This document shows, one piece after another, positions 54,352 through 64,000 of a DNA stretch of 64,000 nucleotides; the first letter of the stretch is position 1, and each line of letters begins with the position of its first letter. Made by a program: the position numbers and the translations under genes. The stretch comes from [Phialemoniopsis] sp. UDSM-2020. Taxonomy: Eukaryota > Ascomycota > Sordariomycetes > Thyridiales > Thyridiaceae. The stretch covers positions 2,294,001 to 2,358,000 of the forward strand of contig JAEILZ010000003.1 in the NCBI GenBank assembly GCA_018873225.1, in the 5' to 3' direction. The notes beneath the pieces are model-generated. The model was not told the DNA's origin, did not search any database, and saw nothing but the letters and a program-made list of their open reading frames with translations.

Positions 54352-56776
54352 TCATCGCCAGTACTTGGACGAATGGCGATGGGCCATGCTGTCTTGAAGC
54401 ACGACCTCAAGGCGTCCTGTCCAATGCAGCTCAGACCCTTGACCTTTGACGTCCCTAGAAGATCGACTTTCGTGAGCAACTCTCGTCTTCGCGCGATACT
54501 CCTTGATAGCTTCAACCACATCCCGCATGGCTTTCAGGTCTGCGTCGCTGGGAAGACGGTCGTCCTTAACCTCCAGGCCTGCGAGCCAGGCTGCTCCGTA
54601 CAAGTATGTGCCTGGTGGAGCACCGGCTTTGACGTGACACGGAGAAGCAGGTATGACATCCTTGCGCAGAGATGGGTTGCAGAGATTTGCCATATAGGTG
54701 TTGCAGGCTTTATGAGGCCCGGAACTCCCATTTCCAATCCACACTGGCACAGAGAACTCTTCGTTGTTCCACCGTCCGACGTGTTGGACATATTCCGACT
54801 TCGTCCTCGAGTATGGGTGGTTTCGAAGAACGTCTTGTTCTGCGGCCACCCCATGCGCAGAGGGAACAGAAGCACTTGCTTTCTTGTCCGCTTCGGGACC
54901 TGGTGAGGTAGAGGACAGATCCCAGGTCTCGTCGGCGAAGAAACTGAACTCCTCGCCTGATGACTTCAAGAGTTTACTAGCTCCATCATTGTCCAGTGTC
55001 TGATCTGTGTCTTCGAATGGACTGGGCTCGAACTCGAGACGGATGTGTCTCAATCCAGCCAGCAGGCGTGGACTTCGACGAGAGGATGAACTTCTAGCTT
55101 GCTTTATGGCTTCTTCCTGGTCTGCGGCAAGCTCGAGAAAACGAACAATCCTCTCAATGACTGGACCCGAAGAGTACCGTGGTATCCTTGTAAGTGTGAG
55201 CGACCGCAGCCTTGGATTCATGTCGGGTACAAAAGCTTCGGGATACATGGTTGCGGCAGCCTTTTGGAGATAAGACTCGGCAAGCCACATGTCAGATCTC
55301 GTTATCCGCCAGTCTAGTTCGAGGGTCGGGGATAGTGTCACCAGAGAATGGTGGATACGGATACTACGGAGGTTCGATGATATAACGGGGCGAAGCAGAT
55401 GAGCAACTCCGTATACGCCACAGAGTTTACGATACTGATACGACCAACTCGCTGGCACATCAATGCCCCTGAGCTCCATGGAGTCGCTTTCGATATACTC
55501 AATATGACCAAGCGAGTTCCTGAGGAGTTGCTCAATACCAAGAGCACTCATAGCAGTGCCATTAAAGCGGAGATGTGTGATTCCACCATGTCCTCGGCAG
55601 ATATCGCCGTGGATCACGTCTTCGATATCTGGAGACAGGCTCCCAGCACAACCTGACAATGTCGCTTTCACATCATCAACGGTATCCGGCCTGACTCTAG
55701 CCGAGCCATCAGCCCGTAGTGCTGACAGATCTTCTGGTAGCGTTTCCGCATGCTGAAAGTACGCGGGAGCATCGACCAGATACCGGTCTGGGTGATTATG
55801 ACCGGCACTCCATTCTGATTCGTCGACGAAGGTATAGTGGCCATGGGAATTGCTTCCAGCTCTGATAGGCCTGCTCAACTTGCCCTCCCTGTCGAAATGC
55901 ACATCGCGCTGTAGGGACGTCTCACAGAAACTCTCCGATAGCATGTGAGGCACGATGGCATCTGTCAAGGGGTTGTCACTTAGATCGAGACTCCACAGAC
56001 GATGCTTGACAGTACTGAACAAGATGGTAGCAGTGGCATCATCCATTTCGCGCCCTCGGGCCTTGAGGATCTTCAAATTTGGGAGGCATCGCGGGTTGAA
56101 GGACCCCTGCAGCAAAGAGCTCTTCAAAGACCCAGGCAAATACGATATATCCAGATAGACCACTTGAGTAGCGTATCTCGACTCAAAGAAAGATAGGGGC
56201 AACTGCTGATTGCCATTGGCTAGACTGAGGAGCAATGGCGAGTGCCTCTCGATGCCGTTGAACGCCTGTGGGTCTCTAGGTTTCGTCAAGAAACCGGGGT
56301 CACATTCCGGGTGACCATCGAGTAAGATGCACCGAAGATTGGGGAACAGCGATGGAAAGAGGCGGAAGGTTTCCGGTAGGTTTCGTTCAGGGTGGTCATC
56401 AAAGAAACCGACACCTGTAGCGAAATCTCGAAAGTCAAGTGAACGCACAAGAGCTAGCGTGTCTTTGCGGACAATCTTGGTGTGTTTGGATATGAAGTAA
56501 TAGTACCAGTCCAGATCTGCAATTGACATGTTCAGTCATGATGCACAATGGTGGATGGCGTCATACAGATCCAAGAGACCTACCTGAGTCTGGGTGGAGG
56601 CCCAGCGATCGGACAGCCCTGAGAGGGTCATTCCATATCCGAGCAGCAAATTGTTCATAGAACTTGCGAGATACTCGGCAGAGGCGAGCGTAGTCTCTGG
56701 TGGGAATGTATGGCGCGACAATGGGCAGCCAGTCGATCCGACTAACGGCTTCCTGGTATGACGGAAGGCCGGCCAT
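54352..56776 (-). CDS. large F-box-like / leucine-rich-repeat protein
   Basis: Exons 56776-56584 and 56516-54352 (67-bp intron, GTAGGT donor, TTGCAG acceptor; HPDS continues as DLDWYYYF) give 785 residues. The N-terminus, WLPIVAPYIPTRDYARLCRVSRKFY, has the helix pattern of an F-box-like motif followed by WNDPL. Leucine-rich-repeat-like segments follow (LFPNLRCILLDGHPECD, CLPNLKILKARGREMD, HRLWSLDLSDNPLTD, GGITHLRFNGTAMS, NPRLRSLTLTRIPRYS). The last 200 residues are polar, with a conserved-looking YLYGAAWLAGLEVKDDRLPS segment. I recognise this as a fungal F-box/LRR architecture, likely an SCF adaptor. Substrate unknown. Confidence 0.87.
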
Positions 56777-59700
56777 GGTGTCCGGATCGGTGAAAATCTA
56801 GATGGCTACCTCGCGCATTGTAGCTGGTGGCTGGGAATCGCACGCGATGATAAACGTACCATTGTCTGCGGGCGTTTTGGCTCGCAAGATGTCTCGTGCA
56901 TGAATGTAGTAGATGAGGGGCAAGCCTTTCGTCATTGCTGAAATCTGCCTGGTGAATTCCGCTGGCTGTGTGGTGTGTCGATCATTGAGCCAAGCCTGCT
57001 GGGCACAGCCCACCATAGAAATGGGCCTCGCTCTAGAAGGAAGTGCTGACTTAGAATGAACCTGGGCAGTGGAATAGATAATACTTCAAGCCTGCAACCT
57101 ACGCGACTTCATAAGCTACTGCAGAAGAACACAAATCATCAATGCGGCGATCAACTAAAACAGGGCCGGCTTGAGAATATTTCGAAAGTGGCGATGCGGG
57201 CTAGAGAGACGAGATAAAGTCCGCCTGCTTGGCTGGCTAGCAAGGCTCATTCCTCTATGTGGTTGTAGTCGGGCATTGCTAGCAAAGGCGGCAAGAAATC
57301 CGACACAATTCGGCCTGGACACTTGATGACCAGCATACTTAATAGGTTTGAAAATATCGCTCGGAGAAGGGAATAACAGGGAATTAAGAGCTGTAATGGC
57401 GATGTAAGTCGGCGTATTCCCCAGTAGCAGGGGACACCCGGCTCCAGCCATGCAAAGTCTGTTGTACCACAATTCCTCATCATCCTAATGACCTTGACAC
57501 CGATCTTGACACTGACAAGTCCCCGGAAATACTCTTTTCTCCTCGTCAATAGTAACTGGCGGAGCAGAGTGGGCAATACAGGGACCAGGGAGGCCTGGTA
57601 GGGCGAGGCCAGCGCCGGGCCTGGTCGCTACTTAATCGAGATCGAAAAGTTGTGGTACCCAAACCCCGCTGTAGATCCCTCCAGGGTTCTGTGATCGCTG
57701 TAGGGGACCCCTGCTGGCAGGGTCCAGGGCCTTTCACCCTGCTCCAGTGCCCGCCCAGATGCCCCCCAGGGCTGGGCCTCTCGCCGGCCTGGGACCGCGC
57801 CGGGCTTTAGGCCGATCCAACCACCCGGTTCAGTCTCCATCGACCGACCGTGCCGGAGGGGGTCCGGGTCATCCTGGCATCGCTCCAGCCAACCAGAGAA
57901 AAGGCATTGGTATTTACTGCTACTGTCCCAATCTTCAATTTAGCGTAAAGGAAATCGGCCACTGGGTATTTGCAATACCTGATGAACTCATTCACAAATA
58001 CCGGATGAGTCAAGTCTGCCTGGACAGTACCGTCCTGAAATCCACTCAGCCAACATATGATTTGGTTATGTTAGTACCGTTCCTGGCACTGCCTTGTCAA
58101 AGGACAAATTGAGCAGGGCACTTGCTCACAACGAACGACAGCGTGGTCAAACCTACAGAGCAGCGGCAGTTTCCAGGAACACTGGATCACGCTGCATGAG
58201 CTCCTTTGTCTGCCTTGAAATCATGATGCATCGGCACTCATCTCCCATGCAGTCAGGTGAGGCAATATTAAGGTCAACCCCTGCGCCGATAGATCGCTTC
58301 TGTGCTATCGTAGTTCAGACTACGAAAAGCCACGAGGTTGGCCCCTCAAGCGATGCCCGGTGCCCAGTCCGCCGGCCGTTGAAGTCAAGCAGCCATGTGG
58401 AATTCAACAGAGGTAGTATCGTGGATGGAGACATGGGCGAGGCAGGGGTGACACATGGGAATTCTGTAGGTGCCACTCCGTAGGCTATTTTAGCAGAAAG
58501 CCCAGTGGCCATTGCCTTTTGAGGCTATCTGTTTTTCGAGCATCGCCGGCCCCGACGCCAGCAGGGATGGGGAAATTGTCGCTCTCCTTGTGGCTTCCGC
58601 CATCAACATCGTCGCCGATCTGACCTGGAGTCGTTCGATGATGGGAGAATTGTTCAATGACCACATGCGAGGATTGAACGACCGTCTTCAAGGTCAGCCG
58701 GCAGATGAAATTCCAGGGTCCCGAGTCCGTTCGGGAACGGAAGACCCTGGAAACTTCTGACATGAAGACCGGGCCGCCGTCTCGGGGACACCCACGACCC
58801 TTGTCCCTGCACCTCCCATTTCCAGTAGACAAAAATCGCACGCAGTTTTTGTCATCATGATACTTTCACCGAGAACCCTGTGTGTAGTGCTAACCGTTCG
58901 CCGGTCCATCCCCACGGCCGTGCTGGTGGCTTTTCCCGTTTCAACTCCTCCAAAGCGTGGCGTCACGCCGTTCTCCTGAGGCGTAAACGCTCGTGATACT
59001 CGCCAAATCCCAGGTCCCATAGAGAGTGGGTAATTGCAAGGCGGAGAGGTTCATGTCGTCCGGGTTAGTAAAAACACTCTTTGCATACACTATTCTTCAA
59101 AGGCCAGAACCCTGGGCAGAGAATGGGTTTCTTATGCAAGGGCAATTGCCAATCTCCGCATTCCAGAAAAGGAGTGAGACCGAACAGGTAGTTCCATGCA
59201 GAGAATTGTTCTTCAAGAATAGGTCGGTCCTCTTGCAGCTGCAGGTGGTAGCCGGGCGCTCCGGGGACAGGGTGGCTGGGAAGGACGGAGGAGTCTCTTA
59301 TCAACGCAACCCCAAAAGCAGAGTCAGCCAGGCACTTGCCTACGTCTGCTTTGGGTAGATCCCCGGTTGCAAGAAATCTAGATTGTGCACTACCCCAGGT
59401 GAGGGTTGGTCAAGAAAAGGCTGGTCACCTTGGGTGCAGCGCGGCTTCGGATGCTAGTTTCCCGCGGAGGAAGAAGCAAGGGTTACTCAGCTGAAGTTGC
59501 ATGAGCTATCTTCGATAGCACTTGTGATAAGTGGAGTGGAAATGTGTGCTATTGAATTGCGGCCGCGCAGAGGTGTGCAGCACCGGCTGGAGAGGACAAT
59601 CAGGGCAACCTTGTTGTACCATGTTCGAGTTGGGAGCATACCGGGTTGGGAAAGTCATACTCTAATTGCAAACGCGGCAATACGAGGTGAACAGCTGGTG

Positions 59701-62700
59701 CGGCATTTGGATGATACAGCAAGAGAAACAAGAAGACCTGAGTGTCCTTTTTCTTATAACTGGTCCCATCAACCAGCTCCAGTGTCGGTTGCGAACTAGG
59801 CCTCTTTTGGCACAAAAAGGTGTAAGCCAATATTGCTTTTTTCTCCCCGCTTGTCTCTCTTGCATTTATCTAGGTCAAGTGAGAGATCGACTCAAGTTCG
59901 GACCGACGAGATTGCATGTGCTGAGAGAAAAGCATCTGATCCTATGTGATGTGATGTGCAGCTGGGTTGCCATTGGAGTTTCCGGCAAGAGAACGGCCGA
60001 GACAGTGCGGTGATGAGCATCCAGAAGGCAAACAGCTCGTTTCCGCAAGGCACGGCTCCGCAGGATCATCTTCGGATGAGCAAGCGGGGCTATCTTGACT
60101 TTGCTCCGTCATTCGGATCCTGCGAGCGGGCAGTGTCGGGATGGATATGCCGTGGCGAGTCTCTTGTGTGCTTGGAAGCATTCCAGCAATTGTCTCGCCA
60201 GACTAAAACCCCGCCACCCGCACCATTTGGAGCCGTGTATCTGTTGCTGATAAGGCGAGGTTTCGTGCTGGCGGAGGGCCTTTTAGGGCGTGCACGGCTG
60301 GGGAGAATGGAATGCACTTTAAGAGCTAAAGCGCGTTTCAAGAAGAGACGATCTGCCTCGCTTGGTATTCTGAAACCGCGCGTACTAGACGATGGTGGTG
60401 TGGTGGCACAAGTACTTACGTCGTACGAAGTACGTAGATCAACCTGGAACTGCATGCATTCCCACAACTCACTCTGGGGGAGGCAAAAACAAGGAAAACT
60501 CGGTTGGCCAAACAAGTACGCGACAGATTGGTGGATGGTCTTCTTTCCAGATGTACCTAGCATCTGAACCGATCACTCTCCCACGGCGGGATCTCTTTTA
60601 TTTCGGGTTGCTTTTTCCTTCTTCTGTTTATTCTTGTTCGTCCTTTTCGACTTCTAACGTAGAAATTAGAGAAAATATCCCTCTATCTCTCTACCCAAGT
60701 GTGAATGAATAGATCTTTTGGTTGTCATTGCACGTCAAAATCATGTCCCGGCGGTGCGGGTAGAGAGGTTGATCAACAGCCGAATCAGACAACACGAAAT
60801 TCTCCGAACTCTGGCAGGTTTTTAGGGGTCGCTTGATGGACACTCTAGTAGGCATCGAGCCACTTTGGATCGACTCATGGTGTGTCACACTGCATGCAAG
60901 CTTGACAAACTTCCTGGGCCTCTGAGACAATCTCACTGGCCTATTTGGCGAGGCGTTACCCTGCGAGATCTTTCGGGCAACCCTCTCTTGGAAGCTTCCC
61001 TGTTCCGGACAGGTTTTCCGAGCGTGACCTTTTTCAAAAGTTCCTGCATTAGTGACCTAAGCCCGGAGTTGCGACCTCTTGATTTTCCAGCAAAAGCCCT
61101 GTTCTCTTTCCGTGTTCATGTAGGGTGATGTTTGTGGCCAAGATGCTAGAGGTGCACACTAAGGTGACCCTGGTAGCCTATCAGAGGGCTGGCACTCCAA
61201 GAAATTCTGTCACACACATACCAGCCTTTCGACCTTAGCTCGTTATGATAGTCAATCGCCTTTGCCTCGCCTCGGAGTCGCCCACGCCAGATCGACTTCG
61301 GGGGCCCAGTCTGGGAGAGAGTCAAGCAAGCGGGGCCCGGCATAGAGACGGGCTGACGGGTGGAACGACAAGAAAAACTTGAATCCACGCGTCAAGAACA
61401 GCAGGCCGGTTTCAAGAGCGACGTCAGATTTCCCTTGCCCACCAGGTCAAGAGATGATTCGAGTATCACGTAATCTAGGTAGCCGAGCCGTGTGCCCATT
61501 TTAGACTTCTGGGCAGGGTTGGGGAGGGGAGGATGCTAGCGTCCTGCTGGGACCTTTTGCAGTCTCTGATGAATCAAGTGGCAGGAAGGGAAAGCAAGCG
61601 GGCACGGGACGAGACGACGCGGATAGCGAGGCGGCAAGAGGCGGAGCGAGCAGACGGGAACAGGGTCGGGAGGGGTAAAAACTGGACCAACACCCGCTCC
61701 GCCCGCCGAGGGCCGGGAAAAATAACGACATTCAATGGGACTGGAGTGAGTGACTCGAGACACTTGTTGGGAAGAGCAATCAATGATGGAGGCTCTTTTC
61801 CTGACAGATGGCACACACATCTGATGGAGCCGCAAAAGCGGGCGATCGTCCTACTACCCTGTTCCCACTGAGGCTTGGCGCCTCTTTTGTCCAGGACATG
61901 GGCCGTAGATCCCGGTTTACGTCAACGACGCTAGCTGGGGCATTTCTTGAGCCCGCGTCGCCCATCTGGTCTATCTAAATATGGCAAGGCCCAGCGGGGG
62001 GGACGACTGTGAAAAAGCAACTGGCATGTGGGCGCTAGACGATGAGGGGCCGTCTGGTCCAGGCGTGCTTGTCTCGCACTACGCGTCAGAGGGTGTACCA
62101 GCCCGGAGTCTAAGACATCTCTAGGCATGCTGCCCGAGTGAGAAGAGCAAGAAAGCCTCTCTTCTCGCTCTGCCCGTGGCGGAGAGGCGGGGGAATATGT
62201 TCTGGAACTGATTCACCTGGCTCAAGATGAGAAACTCGGGAGAGTCATGAGAGATTTAGACGCCAAAAGAATGCAAAAAAGAAACGTACAAACTTGGGGT
62301 GGGATGAGAAGTGGTGAGATGCCGGCTGAAGGCGGGGAACCAAGTGGAAAAAATGATAACTCACAACCTAAGTCACTGGCTCGCTGAGGTTGGCATTAGT
62401 GAGAGCGAACTACCTGGGTAGGTTGGCTGATTTGCGTCAAGACTCATGAGGCATGTCACAAGTTGGCCAAGGATTTGCGTTTGTGAAAACGTCAGGATTT
62501 TGCTATCTAAGTAATAATGACATATGGGTACAATGCTAAAATGTACAGATGCTGATCATGTCGAATAAACTCCCGGATTCCCTCTAAGACCAAAACAAAT
62601 GATGATATCAATAACAAGCCAATCGTTGCGTAAGCATCCCGAGCCTCCCAAGCCCTCCCATTTTGTTGCGTAATAGTACATTGTCGGAAACAATAGACAG

Positions 62701-62943
62701 AATGAAGATCCCCCAGCTACTGGGAAGATATGCTATATGCTGGAAAAAGTGATGTGAAAAAATCATGATGCTGCCAAACTCAGCCGTGAGCGGGTCGTCC
62801 GGGTCGTAAAAGATGTCCAGTAGCCTCGTCAGAGAGTAGTATTATGAAGCATTGAAGCGCCTCGTAGTAAAGTCATCGAAATGCATTGCGCCGTGTTTTG
62901 CCATTGAACGAATTCGTGTGATTGATAGAGTGAGCCGAGAGCC
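56777..62943. other. 6.2 kb gene-poor region
   Basis: Between the F-box/LRR-like promoter and the 3' end of the C2H2 factor I found no frame with domain, splice or codon support. It includes a GC-rich patch at about 57577-57870 with imperfect inverted repeats. A near-palindromic TACGTCGTACGAAGTACGTA lies at about 60415-60434. The last few hundred bases before 62944 are probably 3' untranslated region. Confidence 0.45.
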
Positions 62944-64000
62944 TTATAGCTCGCTGCACATATCCTCGTCATCCTTGTCCTTGCTGGTAGGGCGACGTTG
63001 CTTGATACGCTTCTGCTCATCCTCGAGATCTTGCAGAGCATCAGGGTGGTAGGTGGTTCTCGAGTTGCGGCCTCGCTTCTCAGTGTGAAGCTTCAGGTGC
63101 TGGCGCCAGTTGTCCTGGCGGTTGAACTTGTGCGAGCAGTACTTGCAAGGGAAGTTCTTCTTGTTCTTGTGGGTACTGTCACCGAGGGTTAGTACAAGGT
63201 GTAATGAAGCACAGCTTGTTTTTCGGGACTGCTTACGTATCGATGTGTCTCTTGAGGTGTTCCATTCTCTTGAAAGGCTTGGAGCTGCAGCCAGGAACAT
63301 CGCACTTGAATGCACCGGCAGCGATTCTCTGGACCGAGACGCCGTTGTTGCTTGATGAGACAACTGCACCGCTGCGGTCTCGCTTGCCAGATGACCTGAG
63401 AGGCATGTGGGCGGCCTGCTGCATTCTCTGCAGGGCATTCGACTTTTGCTGGGCCTCCTCCATGAAGAGCCTTCTCCGCGGTCGGTTGAAGGAGTAAGGG
63501 CTGCCGTCATCCCTCATCGACTTCAGCGGGGATGGGTGGTTCTCAAAGGTGACTGGGCTATCCATGCCCATGGACCAGAGAGTAGGAACATCGCAGGAGT
63601 TGCCGTTGTAGATGGAGTGAGCTGGAGTAGGTACCATGAAGGGAGAGGAGCCCATCGACTCGGCAAAAGAGTACATGTCCATGGTGTGGCTTGGAGTAAG
63701 AGGCCCATGCCAGCTGTGGGAGGCGAGAGTAGCATCCAGCATGTTGCCGCCGTATCGGCTAGGAGTTACGGGCATGCCATTTGGCAGAAAGTCGGACTCC
63801 ATATCGTTCTTCATAGAGTGGTGCATGGGGAAGTAGCTGGATACTGCTGACGAGGGAGGAGTCATATCGAATCCTGCCGGGTCAGAGTAAAAGGAGGATT
63901 CAAAGTCGATAGAAGGGCGGCGATTGGGAGACGAACGGCCCGAGGTAGGCGTGAAAGGATCGTAAGCGGATGAGGCAGAGGAGAAGCTGCTAGTAGTTGA
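62944..64000 (-). CDS. C2H2 zinc-finger transcription factor, 5' part outside the window
   Basis: The frame is open from the window edge (64000) to 63237, then after a 61-bp intron (GTAAGC donor, TACTAACC branch point, GACAG acceptor) continues 63175-62944. The visible part encodes about 331 residues. The start is outside the window: 45 in-frame codons precede the first ATG at 63865, and their Ser-rich YDPFTPTSGRSSP text looks coding. Two C2H2 fingers sit near the C-terminus, FKCDVPGC to HLKRHIDT and FPCKYCSHKFNR to HLKLH, the linker being cut by the intron. A basic KRGRNSR and KQRRP tail follows. The paired-finger layout recalls BrlA-type developmental regulators, but the orthologue is not identified. 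Confidence 0.9.

Noticed and set aside
57577..57870. CpG-island-like promoter
   Set aside because: Ascomycetes do not use such islands, and no gene start is adjacent.
59956..60567. 203-codon plus-strand frame in the 57-63 kb gap
   Set aside because: No domain, mixed composition, overlapping open frames on the other strand and no intron signals; not better than chance.
15000..63000. tRNA or 5S rRNA genes in the large spacers
   Set aside because: I looked for B-box (GGTTCGANTCC) and 5S-like sequences by eye and found none convincing; tRNAscan-SE would settle this.

Overview
The window is nuclear DNA of a filamentous ascomycete (Pezizomycotina, most likely a Sordariomycete). The evidence is compact genes with short GT-AG introns (about 50-170 bp, often with CTAAC-type branch points), a fungal-type Zn2Cys6 regulator, a glycoside hydrolase family 12 enzyme with a secretion signal, fungal F-box families and an intact fungal DOCK protein. 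No rRNA, tRNA or CRISPR was seen. I found seventeen well-supported protein genes, thirteen of them on the minus strand as far as 56.8 kb, plus a possible 25-codon gene end at the left edge. All splice sites were placed by eye and checked for frame continuity.

Layout. 0-6 kb: a DAO-type FAD oxidoreductase (-) and a C2H2-like protein (+), divergent across a 1.8 kb spacer rich in TGCGCA palindromes. 6-15 kb: a type II membrane glycosyltransferase-like protein (-) and a single-exon 2,068-residue DOCK-family guanine nucleotide exchange factor (-). 15-25.6 kb: a CCC1/VIT-type iron transporter, mitochondrial acetylornithine aminotransferase and a Zn2Cys6 transcription factor, all (-), with wide spacers. 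25.6-34.5 kb: a gene-poor stretch with only weak coding-like fragments. 34.5-48.4 kb: a membrane-anchored alpha/beta hydrolase, glutamate decarboxylase, mitochondrial phosphate carrier, a secreted Ser/Thr-rich protein with a carbohydrate-binding-like domain, and an MCH1-type MFS transporter, all (-). 48.9-56.8 kb: two tandem F-box genes (+), a GH12 endoglucanase (-) and a large F-box/LRR-like gene (-). 56.8-62.9 kb: a second gene-poor stretch. 62.9-64 kb: the 3' part of a C2H2 transcription factor (-) that runs off the window.

Most genes are ordinary housekeeping or accessory functions without an operon-like logic. The most notable structure outside the genes is an apparently undescribed family of miniature inverted-repeat elements (about 120-165 bp). 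They share an internal TTATCCCACT(A/G)CCTA core. Two copies are good (16.1 kb and 44.7 kb), three are more diverged (41.9, 48.8 and 54.1 kb), and there are core-only remnants near 46.4 kb. The best copy has a perfect 5-bp target duplication. Another sits directly against the stop codon of the secreted-protein gene, so the stop lies inside the duplicated target. The accessory part of the window (41-55 kb), including the three F-box-type genes and the GH12 gene, holds most of the copies.
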